From positions 1,604,242-1,668,241 of the forward strand of contig CP070702.1 in NCBI GenBank assembly GCA_020349905.1: DNA of 64,000 nt, read 5' to 3'. This stretch comes from Candidatus Eiseniibacteriota bacterium (GTDB lineage Bacteria; Eisenbacteria; RBG-16-71-46; JAFGJU01). Of this stretch, positions 49,069 through 57,516 are shown in pieces (within the stretch, counting starts at the first letter, position 1; every line of letters begins with the position of its first letter). Made by a program: the position numbers and the translations under genes. Under the pieces are notes generated by a model. That model did not search any database. It was not told the origin of the DNA and worked only from the letters and a program-made list of their open reading frames with translations.

Positions 49069-50283
49069 ATGTCGCAAGACTGCTATCGTTCCATGAACGA
49101 CATGTTCAACATCAGGCGGCGCGACTTTTTGAAGATAGGCGGGGTAGTCGGGGCAGGCCTGGTGCTTGGTACCCCTTCCGCCTGGGCACAGGAGAAGGAA
49201 AAGGAGGAGAAGCCGCCGAGGATCAAGACCAACATAGACGACGCCCTGAAGGTCCCCAGGACCGCGCACTCGCTGCCCGGTCCGTTTCCCGGTAAGGTCG
49301 TGGAAGTCCACGACGCCGGTGCGATGGCTGACGACAAGCCCGCGCCCGATGTCGTGAAGGCCATGTTTGAAAAGGGCATCGGGAAGTTGACGGGCAAGAA
49401 CCTGAAGGAGAGCTTCGCTCTGTTCTTCGAAGAGGGCGACGTCGTAGGAATAAAGGTCAACCCCGTCGGCCCCGGTCTCATAAGCACCCGGCTGGAAGTG
49501 GTTGACGTCATCATCGACTGGCTCACTGCGAGCGGCATCAGACGAGAGGACATCGTAATATGGGACAGGTTTGACTATATGCTCGCGGATGCAGGTTTCA
49601 CTCCCGAGAGATATCCTGGAATCGGCATCGAGGGACTTCAAACCATGGACGAGGCCGCGGCTTCCGGAGAGAGCGAGGACGACAGTCACTGGCTGGATGA
49701 GGACGGCAATCACGTGAGCGCCGGCAAGTTCGACATGAACGTCTACTACTGGGCCGATGTTGAAGGGCCCAAGGACAAGGCCTACCTCAACCAGCACGTG
49801 TTCAATGGGAAGCACTCCTATTTCGGAAAGCTGCTCACCAAGAAGTTGACCAAGATCATAAACGTCCCGGTCTTCAAGAACACGGGAAACGGCATTTCCA
49901 TGGCCACCAAGAACCTGGGCTACGGCGCCATCTGTAACACCAATAGGCTTCACAGGCCGCTCTTCTTCGACGTGTGCACGGAGGTTCTTGCGTTTCCGGT
50001 CATAAGGGACAAGCTGGTCCTGAACGTCACGGACGGACTGAGGGCACAGTACGACGGCGGCCCCATGCCTGCGGCGAAATTCGCCTATCTGTTCAACACG
50101 CTCTTCTTTGCGACCGACCCGTTTGCGCTGGACATGGTGTGCCAGCACCTCATGGTGGAGAAGCGGAAGAGCATGAAGGTCGACGTCAACGAGCATCCCA
50201 TGTACACCGACTATCTCCGGTATGCCGAGCGCCTGGAACTGGGAGTGGCAGACACCGAGAAGATAGAGCACGTGCGTCTCTAG
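49069..50283 (+). CDS. DUF362 protein with Tat-type signal
   Basis: 404 residues. A twin-arginine signal (IRRRDFLKIGG, about 15-25) followed by a hydrophobic stretch directs export of a folded, perhaps metal-containing protein. The body has GDVVGIKVNPVGPGL, DIVIWDRFD and KLTKIINVPVFKNTGNGISMATKNLGYGA, as in DUF362 proteins. Many DUF362 members carry a 4Fe-4S ferredoxin tail; none is present here. Function of the family is not established. The next gene is 28 bases downstream and probably works with it. Confidence 0.82.
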   Translation: MSQDCYRSMNDMFNIRRRDFLKIGGVVGAGLVLGTPSAWAQEKEKEEKPPRIKTNIDDALKVPRTAHSLPGPFPGKVVEVHDAGAMADDKPAPDVVKAMFEKGIGKLTGKNLKESFALFFEEGDVVGIKVNPVGPGLISTRLEVVDVIIDWLTASGIRREDIVIWDRFDYMLADAGFTPERYPGIGIEGLQTMDEAAASGESEDDSHWLDEDGNHVSAGKFDMNVYYWADVEGPKDKAYLNQHVFNGKHSYFGKLLTKKLTKIINVPVFKNTGNGISMATKNLGYGAICNTNRLHRPLFFDVCTEVLAFPVIRDKLVLNVTDGLRAQYDGGPMPAAKFAYLFNTLFFATDPFALDMVCQHLMVEKRKSMKVDVNEHPMYTDYLRYAERLELGVADTEKIEHVRL

Positions 50284-50311
50284 GCCGTGGGGGCGGGGAG
50301 AAGGTAATCCG

Positions 50312-51217
50312 ATGAACAGATACGTCACCCTGTGTATCGTTATGCTTCTTTCTCTTGTCTCAGTCGCGGAGCGTCCCGTTCCGAGGGACGACTTCGCGCC
50401 CGGATGGACCCTCTCCGGCAGAGCGCTTCGTTTTGCCCAGGAGAATCTCTATGACTACATCGATGGCGGGGCGGAGCTGTTCCTGGAGTTCGGATTCGAG
50501 GAGCTGGCAGTCTACAGGTACGCCAGGGGCGAGGAAGAAATCACGCTGGAGATGTATCGCATGGAAAGCCCGGCATCGGCCCTGGGCATCTACCTGATGA
50601 GGTGCGGAGAGGAGACGCCGGTGGAGGGAATAAGGGCGAGGAACTCCGGAGACAGGTATCAGTTCAACGTTCTCAAGGGAAGCCACTTCGTTCAGGTGAA
50701 CAGCTTCGAGGGAGACGAATCGCTCGTCCCGGTCATGGTGGCCTTGACGCAGCGGGCGCTTCAGGGTGTCCCGGAAGGCGATTCGGTCAGGCTCTTCGAG
50801 CATCTGCCCCGAGAGGGGCTGGTGCGCGGCTCGGAGCTCTTAATCCGGGGCCCGTACGGGTTGCAGGCCGTCTTCACCTTCGGGAAGGGGGACGTGCTCA
50901 AGCTGGGTGGGGAAGTGTTCGGGGTGGTAGGAAACTACGAGCTCGGGGACTCCGGGGCCGGTGGGTGCGGTGAGGAGGACGGTCGAACCTATTCCAAGAT
51001 ATTCATTCCGTACTCGGACGCAGAGGCTGCGCGGTCCGCGTACGAGAGCCTCGTCCAGAACCTTGATGAGCATGTCACGGTCCTTGCCCGGTCCGAGAGC
51101 GGATTCGTCTTCAGGGATTACCGCGGCAAGTTCGGCTCGGCCGAGCTGAAAGGCCGCCTGCTGGAGCTCAGGGTGAATCTGCCGGAGAGGCCGGTTTCTG
51201 CTTCTGAAGAACCGTGA
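50312..51217 (+). CDS. DUF6599-like exported protein
   Basis: 301 residues with a signal peptide (1-19). The segment LRFAQENLYDYIDGGAELFLEFGFEELAVYRY, then MYRMESPASALGIYL and NVLKGSHFVQVNSF, match what I recall of DUF6599, a family often beside DUF362 genes. The C-terminal half repeats a similar fold (KIFIPYSDAEAARSAYESL). It forms a two-gene unit with the DUF362 gene. No catalytic residues recognised; a lipid- or protein-binding periplasmic role is a guess. Confidence 0.65.
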   Translation: MNRYVTLCIVMLLSLVSVAERPVPRDDFAPGWTLSGRALRFAQENLYDYIDGGAELFLEFGFEELAVYRYARGEEEITLEMYRMESPASALGIYLMRCGEETPVEGIRARNSGDRYQFNVLKGSHFVQVNSFEGDESLVPVMVALTQRALQGVPEGDSVRLFEHLPREGLVRGSELLIRGPYGLQAVFTFGKGDVLKLGGEVFGVVGNYELGDSGAGGCGEEDGRTYSKIFIPYSDAEAARSAYESLVQNLDEHVTVLARSESGFVFRDYRGKFGSAELKGRLLELRVNLPERPVSASEEP

Positions 51218-51360
51218 GCGTCTCTGCCGGGAGTCCTCACGGCACATCAACACTTCCCTGTCGAGTCGGCCCTCTTCTGAACGCGGCGTCTCCCCTGGTA
51301 CCCTCAAGACTTTTGTATCAGATTGGTTTTCTTCTGAGCGCCGTGTCTCCTCGTGCTTCG
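51218..51360. other. Intergenic region with an imperfect direct repeat
   Basis: CTTCTGA(A/G)CG starts at 51274 and again at 51331, followed in each case by a similar stretch ending in GTCTCC. The second copy abuts the -35 box at 51361. It could bind a regulator; otherwise nothing seen. Confidence 0.35.
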
Positions 51361-51389
51361 TTGATTCTGCGGCGGTTCTCTGCTATAAT
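51361..51389 (+). promoter_or_regulatory. Near-consensus sigma-70 promoter
   Basis: TTGATT (51361-51366), exactly 17 bases, then perfect TATAAT (51384-51389). Start predicted at about 51395, giving a long (about 200-base) 5' leader before the ATG at 51594. Confidence 0.8.
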
Positions 51390-51393
51390 GCAA

Positions 51394-51541
51394 ACACAGA
51401 GGGCTTGAGGGAGACCAGGTTTTTCGGTTATAGGACGTGCAAGGGCTCCGAGGGAGTCCGGGGCGATTACGATTCCTCTGTGTCTCTCCGTTCTGTGGTT
51501 GGCCGACACGCTGAGGGGGTCGGAGATTCTGCCCCCTCTTT
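51394..51541 (+). promoter_or_regulatory. Structured 5' leader: closed multi-helix fold plus terminator-like hairpin
   Basis: The first transcribed bases, ACACAGAGG (51394-51402), pair perfectly with CCTCTGTGT (51475-51483), closing an 80-base domain. Inside it GGGCTCC (51443-51449) pairs with GGAGTCC (51453-51459), and a weaker stem ACC/GGT lies near 51414-51428. Downstream GAGGGGG (51513-51519) pairs with CCCCCTC (51532-51538) and is followed by TTT. The order aptamer-like domain, then terminator-like hairpin, then gene resembles a riboswitch. I compared it by eye with GEMM, fluoride, guanidine and M-box consensus features and found no convincing match. Confidence 0.45.
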
Positions 51542-51593
51542 GACGTTCTGGGGCCGGCCGGGTGCGTGGACGCGGTGTCCGTAAGGAGGCCGG

Positions 51594-53585
51594 ATGGGGT
51601 TTGTGGAAGATTCCTTGACGTACGGAAAACGGGTACGTGCACTGCTATTGCTCGTGCCGATTTTGCTCCTGCCGGCGTACGCAGCCGCATCGTGGCAGGA
51701 GAACGGCAATCCGGTTTGTGTCGAGACAGGTACCCAGCAGTTCCCGGACGTAATGCCCGACGGTGAGGGCGGCGCGTTCATCGTGTGGGAGGATTACAGG
51801 GGCTCTGACTTGGACATCTACGCCCAGCGACTGGGCCCGTCCGGTGCGGCCCTGTGGCCCGCGAACGGCGTTCCCATCTGCACGACCAGCGGCGGGCAGA
51901 TCTTTGCCGAGATAGCGCCGGACGGCGCGGGGGGCGCCATAATAGTGTGGGAGGATCGCAGGGCGCCGGGAGGTGACATCTACGCACAGCGGGTCGACGC
52001 CTCGGGTGCCGTCCTCTGGGCCGAGAACGGCGTTCCCGTCTGCACTCACTCCGCCTCCCAGATAAACCCCGAAATCACGTCCGACGGTGAGGGCGGCGCG
52101 GTCGTCGTGTGGCAGGATCTTCGGGGAGGCGGCGACACGGGCTGGGAGATATACACGCAACGCCTGAACGCATCCGGAAGCGCCCTGTGGACCCAGGACG
52201 GAGTTGCCGTTTCCACGGCCTGGGGGACGCAGTGGTATCCGGAACTCGTTTCGGACGGGGCGGGAGGCGCCATCATCACCTGGGCCGACAGGCGCAATTG
52301 GAACAGCGACATTTTCGTTCAACGCGTGGACGCCTCTGGCAACGTGTTGTGGGCGGCGAACGGCGCCACCGTGTGCATAGTCCCCGAGAACCAGCGTTAT
52401 CCCGACATCATCTCAGACGGTGTTGGCGGTGCCGTCATTGGCTGGCACGATTTCCGGGTGGATGCAGGTTCTCCGGACATCTACATCCAGCGGGTGGACG
52501 CGTTCGGCACGATGTTGTGGACCGAGGGTGGAGTCTCCGTATGCAGCGCGACCGATGACCAGTACGAGGCCGCGCTCGCGCCTGACGGCGCCGGAGGTGC
52601 CATCGTCACCTGGTATGACCGCCGCAGCGGAGTCGACTACGACATCTACGTTCAACGGGTGAACTCTCTGGGAGTACCGCTCTGGACGATGGACGGGGTG
52701 AGTGTGTGTACTGCCACTAACAACCAGGAGTGGCCGGTCATAACCGCTGACGGTTCCGGCGGTGCCGTCGTTGCCTGGCACGACCTTCGCAGTAACAGCA
52801 ATTACGACGTTTACGGGCAGAGGGTGGACTCGCTGGGGACCGTGCTGTGGACGCCTGACGGCGTTGCCATGTGCACCGCTCCCGGCCACCAGAGGCTTCC
52901 GGGTATCGCGCCAGACGGCGACGGTGGCGCCATCCTTGCATGGTACGACGGCCGTTCGGGCAACGACGACGTGTACGCCCAGAGAGTGAGTTCCGAAGGT
53001 TGCAGTGGTCCTACCGGCGTGACGTTTGCGTCCGTCTCTGCCACGGGGCAAAACGGCTACGTCCGTCTCTCCTGGTGGATGGGAGTGGAAGTATCTGCCG
53101 CGGATTTTGCCGTTCAACGTTCCGACTCGCCGGACGGCCAATTTGCGGCGCTCGACGTAACCGTGTCCGCTGAGGGAAGGGCATCGTTTTCCTGCACGGA
53201 CCGAAGTGTTCTTTCGGGCAGGAGTTACTGGTACCGCATAGCTCTGAGGGGGTTCTCCGGTACGGAGTACTATGGACCGGTAGGGGTCTACGTGGAACCG
53301 GCTCCGCTCGCATACAGGATCTACCAGAGCTATCCGAATCCCTTCAATCCTTCGTGTACCATAAGATTTGATGTCCCGGTCGCGGCTCGGGTGACTATGA
53401 GAGTCTTTGACGTCAGGGGCTCGATCGTTCGCACGCTCGTGGATGCGAGGATGGAGCCCGGGACGTACAACGAAGTGTGGGACGGTAGAGACGAGAGTGG
53501 CGGGGAGGTGCCGTCAGGTGTATATTTCTATCGGCTCGAGGCGGCGGGCTTCGTAGCGGTCCGCAAAGCCACTCTTCTCAGATAG
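51594..53585 (+). CDS. Secreted protein with eight beta-propeller-like repeats and FlgD-like sorting domain
   Basis: 663 residues. After a signal peptide (about 1-32) come eight repeats of 50-54 residues with the core NGxxVC…Q…P-x-I-x-x-DG-x-GGA-(I/V)-x-W-x-D-x-R…DIYxQRVDxxGxxLW (about 36-460). Eight such units could close into a propeller. A fibronectin-like domain follows and the C-terminus (YPNPFNPSCTIRF…VFDVRGSIVRTL…WDGRDESG…SGVYFYRLEA) is the FlgD-Ig/T9SS type A-like sorting module. A signal peptide and good GGAGG ribosome site support the ATG. No enzymatic motif; binding or surface-layer role is likely. Expression is possibly controlled by the structured leader. Confidence 0.85.
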   Translation: MGFVEDSLTYGKRVRALLLLVPILLLPAYAAASWQENGNPVCVETGTQQFPDVMPDGEGGAFIVWEDYRGSDLDIYAQRLGPSGAALWPANGVPICTTSGGQIFAEIAPDGAGGAIIVWEDRRAPGGDIYAQRVDASGAVLWAENGVPVCTHSASQINPEITSDGEGGAVVVWQDLRGGGDTGWEIYTQRLNASGSALWTQDGVAVSTAWGTQWYPELVSDGAGGAIITWADRRNWNSDIFVQRVDASGNVLWAANGATVCIVPENQRYPDIISDGVGGAVIGWHDFRVDAGSPDIYIQRVDAFGTMLWTEGGVSVCSATDDQYEAALAPDGAGGAIVTWYDRRSGVDYDIYVQRVNSLGVPLWTMDGVSVCTATNNQEWPVITADGSGGAVVAWHDLRSNSNYDVYGQRVDSLGTVLWTPDGVAMCTAPGHQRLPGIAPDGDGGAILAWYDGRSGNDDVYAQRVSSEGCSGPTGVTFASVSATGQNGYVRLSWWMGVEVSAADFAVQRSDSPDGQFAALDVTVSAEGRASFSCTDRSVLSGRSYWYRIALRGFSGTEYYGPVGVYVEPAPLAYRIYQSYPNPFNPSCTIRFDVPVAARVTMRVFDVRGSIVRTLVDARMEPGTYNEVWDGRDESGGEVPSGVYFYRLEAAGFVAVRKATLLR

Positions 53586-53700
53586 GAGCCCGTCCGAGGC
53601 CGGCAGAGCCTGGCGTTGAGGGACGGCCCGCCTGTAACCGTGCGGGTGGTGGGGACGACGCGCCCGGCAGGTCAACGTAGGCAAAGAGGAGACCCAGACA

Positions 53701-54777
53701 ATGAGCGCCCTTCTTGATAGTGCACGTACCCTCTCTCCCTGGATAACGGGTCCGGTTGCCTTCGCCATCTGGGTCGCGGTTCTGGTGGTCCTGCAGAGGG
53801 TCGTCATCTCTAGGATCAGGGCCTTTGCTGACAGGAGCGCGTCCGAGATAGACGACGTGATAGTCTTCTCTATCTCGCGTCCCCTGACTCTTCTCATTCT
53901 GGGCAGCGGTTTCCTCCTTCTCTCGAGGATTCTGCCCCTCAGTCCCGGCGTCGACAGGGGTTTCGGCATCGCCTTCGGTGTCCTCGCACTGTTCGCCGTC
54001 ATCCTGTTCATAGACAGGCTGGTGCGGGGCCTCATCGGCTTCTACGCGCCGCGAGTGGATTTCCTGCGGACCTCCAAGACGTTGCTGGTGGGTACAACCA
54101 GGGCTCTCGTCATACTGACGGCTCTCTTCATCCTTCTTGCGAACCTGGGCGTCTCCATCACACCGCTCGTCGCCTCGCTGGGAATCGGCAGCTTGGCCGT
54201 GGCCCTGGCCCTCAAGGACACGCTGGCCAATTTCTTCGCGGGGATTCAGGTGCTGATAGACAAGCCGGTCGCGGTCGGAAACTTCGTGAAACTGGACTCG
54301 GGAGAGGACGGCTACGTCACGAAGGTGGGCTGGCGCAGCACGCACATAAGGATGATACCCAACAACCTCGTGATAGTGCCCAACTCCAAGCTCATAGACA
54401 GCGTGATCAGAAACTACAGCCTGCCTCAGGATGAGCTCACGGTGCGAGTCCAGGTCGGAGTGCACTACGCGAGCGACCTGGAGAAGGTCGAGAAGATCAC
54501 GTGCGAAGTCGGCAAGCAGATAATGCAGACGACCGAGGGGGCCTTTGCGGATTTTGAACCCTACATCCGTTACCACACGTTCGCCGACTTCAGCATAAAC
54601 TTCATGGTGATACTGAAGGCAAGAACGTTCTGGGACAGCTACCGCGTGAAGCACGAGTTCATCAAGCTGCTTCAAAGGCGTTTCAAAGAGGAGGGCATCG
54701 TAATCCCGTTCCCGATACGAACCCTCGACTTCGAGAAAGAAGACCTGGCTGCGCTGGCAGGGAAGAAGGGGGGCTAA
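53701..54777 (+). CDS. MscS-family mechanosensitive ion channel
   Basis: 358 residues with about three to four N-terminal membrane helices. The pore-lining and beta-domain signature SLGIGSLAVALALKDTLANFFAGIQVLIDKPVAVGNFVKL (about 158-200) and VGWRSTHIRMIPNNLVIVPNSKL are diagnostic of MscS channels, which open under membrane tension to release solutes. The AGGAG ribosome site precedes the ATG by 11 bases. Convergent with the SLC12-type transporter gene, with no clear terminator between. Confidence 0.92.
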   Translation: MSALLDSARTLSPWITGPVAFAIWVAVLVVLQRVVISRIRAFADRSASEIDDVIVFSISRPLTLLILGSGFLLLSRILPLSPGVDRGFGIAFGVLALFAVILFIDRLVRGLIGFYAPRVDFLRTSKTLLVGTTRALVILTALFILLANLGVSITPLVASLGIGSLAVALALKDTLANFFAGIQVLIDKPVAVGNFVKLDSGEDGYVTKVGWRSTHIRMIPNNLVIVPNSKLIDSVIRNYSLPQDELTVRVQVGVHYASDLEKVEKITCEVGKQIMQTTEGAFADFEPYIRYHTFADFSINFMVILKARTFWDSYRVKHEFIKLLQRRFKEEGIVIPFPIRTLDFEKEDLAALAGKKGG

Positions 54778-54806
54778 AGAGGGGAGCGACAGGTCTTACG
54801 GTGACG

Positions 54807-57095
54807 TCACGCCTTCTCGTCCTTCTCCTCTTCCGCCGAGTCCGGCTCGGCCTCTTCGGACGCTTCCGTCTGGTTGGGTTCCACCAGCTCGCCCGTGAAC
54901 ATGCTGGCGTTCTTCACGAAGAACACCGCAGGCAGGTCGCCCGCCAGGTTGTCCAGCCGTTCTGCGTAGTCCTCTTCTTCTCCGGCGTTCGGTGTGGCGA
55001 GTCCCATGAACACGACCTCGGCCCGTGCGCTCTCCTTCTGTATCAGTTCCTGAACGGAGCTCTCCTTCGGCTTGACTATGACGTGCGGCTTCGCGTCGAT
55101 GCGAATCCTGGGAATGAGCTGGTTGAGAAAGGTCTCGGTCTGCACCTTCGTCAGTTCGTTTGAGGCAATGCTCATGACTTTGACCTGCGACTGCCGCCAT
55201 TCCGGGTTCTGCGTGAGCAGGTGGGCCAGGAGCAGCATGAGGTCTCCGTTGCGCTGAAGTCCTCCCCACCACACGTGCACGGTCCGGACGACGCCCTCTC
55301 TCGGGAACAGGTGGCGCGGCTGAATGCGGCCGATGATGAGCGACTTCTTGAGCCGCTCCAGGCGCTTCATGGCGTGCAAGAACTCGGCGAGCCGCGCTTT
55401 CTCCTTGGCCCAACCTATGACGACGGTGTTGCTCTCGATGCCAGCCATGCCGTTGGCCTGAGCCACGTCCACTATTCCGTCCACTACGTCTCTCACCACG
55501 CCGACTTCTGCGAAGGCCACGAGCCCTTCCTGGTCCAACGCCTCCTGCATTTCGGTCTGCATCTTGATTACGTCCACGTTCTCGTCGAGAAGATCGCCCA
55601 CCACGAGCTGGCAAGCGGTCACGACCCCGCGGCCCTGACTGAACCAATTCCCGAAGCGGATGAGGTCCAGATGTTGTATGGGGTCAGCGGCGAAGACCAG
55701 CACGTGAGGCCGCCAGTTGCGTGCGCTCATCGGCCGGCGTGCCAGTCGCACGAGAGTCCAGCGGACCAGCGACTCGTAGATGCCTCTGCGGGCGTCTCCC
55801 CATCTCACTTTGCGCTCCCTTCGCGAGAGATACTGCCACAGGGATATCTCCGCAAGTATGGCGAAAGCTCCCGCGAGTGGGTTTATGAGAAACATCGCAA
55901 ATATGCACGCCGCTCCACCCAGAAGATTGACCGGCCACGGAGTGCGCACCCTGGGCCGCCAGGACGGGTCGCGGCTGAGAGTCTCGACGGCGGCCGCTAT
56001 GTTGATGGTCCCGTAGACCGTGAGAAAGAACATGGTCACGACGCCCGCCACCGCGTTCAGGTTGCCCAGGAGTGCGGCTGCAAGGGCCAGCACAACCGCG
56101 GCGGTTATCCCCGGCGCCAGTTCCTTCCAGTCTCCTGTTCGCCTTCCGAGAAAGCGGGGAGCCAGGCGGTCTCTCGCCAGCGCCTGAAGCGTGCGAGGCG
56201 CTCCCAGAATCGAGCCGACGGCGGAGGAGAAGATTGCCGACCAGATGCCCGGCAGCACGAGCAGGAGTCCGAACGGGGCTATGCGCGTCCAGATGAGAGA
56301 GTCTTCCCGCAAGTCGGCCGAGCTGGCCGCCATTACGAGCAGCACGGGGACAATCAGGTACACCGCGAAACCTGTCAGGACCGCAGCGATTGCGCCCAGG
56401 GGGATGGCCCGGCCGGGATCCCGCAGGTCGCCGGACAACCCGAGTCCCGCCATCACGCCGGTCACTGCGGGGAAGAATACGGCGAAACCCGCCCAGAACG
56501 TGATCTCCCCGGAAGGCACGGTGGTGCGGAACGAACCTCCGGAGAACTTCAAGAACGCGCCGATTGCGAACGCCACGAGCGAGAGCCCCACGAGGGCCAT
56601 GAGTGGCAGCTGGACCCTCAGCGCGAACTTGGCGCCGAGGAAAGCCAGGAAGCCAACCAGTATCACGATGACGAACGCCGTGGCCTGAACCGGGACCTCC
56701 GGCCAGACGATGCGAAGCGACTCCGCCAGACCGTACGAGTAGAGGGTCACCGATATTGTCTGGGACAGGAAGAGAGGTACACCTATTGCGCCCCCGATCT
56801 CGAGTCCCAGACTTCTGGAGATGATGAAGTACGCTCCGCCCACGCCCACGTGGGTGTTGGTCGCGATGGACGAGAACGAGAGAGCGGTTATGAGCGTTAT
56901 CAGGTTGGCGAGCGCCACTACCACGAGTGTCTGGCTGAGGCCCAGGTGGCCCACGAGCCACCCGGAGCGCAGATACATGATGACGCCCAGGATGGTCAGA
57001 ATCGTGGGAGTGTAGACTCCCAGGAACGTACCCAGGTTCCTTCTTTCAGGAGCACTCTTCGAGGCGGCAACTCCGCCGGTGTTGGATAAGGCCAC
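54807..57095 (-). CDS. SLC12-type cation-chloride cotransporter-like permease
   Basis: 762 residues. The amino half has about 12 helices of the APC superfamily, starting RRNLGTFLGVYTPTILTILGVIMYLRSGWLVG, with GGAYFIISRSLGLEIGGAIG and VGSILGAPRTLQALARDRLAP, segments shared with eukaryotic Na-K-Cl and K-Cl cotransporters. The C-terminal cytoplasmic domain (about 480-730, PHVLVFAADP…) resembles the regulatory domain of that family. Bacterial members are poorly characterised; amino-acid transport has been proposed for some, so substrate is uncertain. Start is GTG with AAGGTG upstream. The extreme C-terminus is highly acidic. Confidence 0.85.
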   Translation of the reverse strand: MALSNTGGVAASKSAPERRNLGTFLGVYTPTILTILGVIMYLRSGWLVGHLGLSQTLVVVALANLITLITALSFSSIATNTHVGVGGAYFIISRSLGLEIGGAIGVPLFLSQTISVTLYSYGLAESLRIVWPEVPVQATAFVIVILVGFLAFLGAKFALRVQLPLMALVGLSLVAFAIGAFLKFSGGSFRTTVPSGEITFWAGFAVFFPAVTGVMAGLGLSGDLRDPGRAIPLGAIAAVLTGFAVYLIVPVLLVMAASSADLREDSLIWTRIAPFGLLLVLPGIWSAIFSSAVGSILGAPRTLQALARDRLAPRFLGRRTGDWKELAPGITAAVVLALAAALLGNLNAVAGVVTMFFLTVYGTINIAAAVETLSRDPSWRPRVRTPWPVNLLGGAACIFAMFLINPLAGAFAILAEISLWQYLSRRERKVRWGDARRGIYESLVRWTLVRLARRPMSARNWRPHVLVFAADPIQHLDLIRFGNWFSQGRGVVTACQLVVGDLLDENVDVIKMQTEMQEALDQEGLVAFAEVGVVRDVVDGIVDVAQANGMAGIESNTVVIGWAKEKARLAEFLHAMKRLERLKKSLIIGRIQPRHLFPREGVVRTVHVWWGGLQRNGDLMLLLAHLLTQNPEWRQSQVKVMSIASNELTKVQTETFLNQLIPRIRIDAKPHVIVKPKESSVQELIQKESARAEVVFMGLATPNAGEEEDYAERLDNLAGDLPAVFFVKNASMFTGELVEPNQTEASEEAEPDSAEEEKDEKA

Positions 57096-57140
57096 GTTGA
57101 AATCACCTTTCTCACACTATTTCCGGCCAAAACGACCCCA

Positions 57141-57170
57141 ATATTAGAGCGCATCTCGCGAGAAAGGCAA
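57141..57170 (-). promoter_or_regulatory. Predicted promoter of the SLC12-type gene with a palindromic spacer
   Basis: On the minus strand TTGCCT (57170-57165), 18 bases, then TAATAT (57146-57141). The spacer contains the perfect 10-base palindrome TCTCGCGAGA at 57154-57163, placed where a repressor would block polymerase. Confidence 0.5.
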
Positions 57171-57321
57171 TCTGAATCTGAACCCGGGCACGAGGAAGAT
57201 GTGAACCGTGGCGCACAGTGGGGCTCCCAGGAAGTTGCGAGGGTAGTCGCGAAACACGTACACGGGCGCGTTAGTGCTCTGGAAGCTCCTGGCGGGGCTC
57301 GCCCCTCCTGTTAACCTGGCG
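57171..57321. other. Divergent intergenic region, nothing recognised
   Basis: Between the SLC12-type and CorA promoters. GC-rich, no supported frame. GGCGGGGCTCGCCCC near 57291-57305 can form a small hairpin. Confidence 0.35.
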
Positions 57322-57350
57322 TTGATTTCTTAGGCGCAAGTCGCTACATT
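57322..57350 (+). promoter_or_regulatory. Predicted sigma-70 promoter of corA with a long structured leader
   Basis: TTGATT (57322-57327), 17 bases, TACATT (57345-57350); start near 57357. The resulting 160-base leader is GC-rich with a repeated CCGGAACG block (57364-57371 and 57412-57419), a GGGC-CAAA-GCCC hairpin near 57380-57390, and GGCTG near the 5' end able to pair with CAGCT near 57460. A metal-responsive leader is possible, but it does not match the M-box consensus I know. Confidence 0.5.
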
Positions 57351-57516
57351 GGCCGTGGCTGCCCCGGAACGTGCTCGCGGGCCAAAGCCCTGTCTCTGCG
57401 CGAAAGAGCGTGCCGGAACGCCGAAGAGCCGCCCCTGAGGAGTATTTTGCAGGAAATCCAGCTCCGTCAATGGCCGGTCGGCTTAGCGTCGTGAGAAATG
57501 GAAGGGGGTCGTTACC

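Noticed and set aside
51394-51541. Cyclic di-GMP (GEMM) riboswitch
   Set aside because: The paired architecture is suggestive, but the conserved GGGCAAA and GACGCAAAGC elements are missing.
55221-57089. 622-codon open frame on the plus strand
   Set aside because: It lies opposite the SLC12-type gene, whose translation has clear family motifs; long antisense frames are expected in GC-rich DNA. The same applies to the frames at 14821-16290 and 6442-7785 on the minus strand.
57351-57516. M-box magnesium riboswitch
   Set aside because: The conserved GUUAGGUGAGGCUCC and later core elements are not in the predicted transcript; only the gene context fits.
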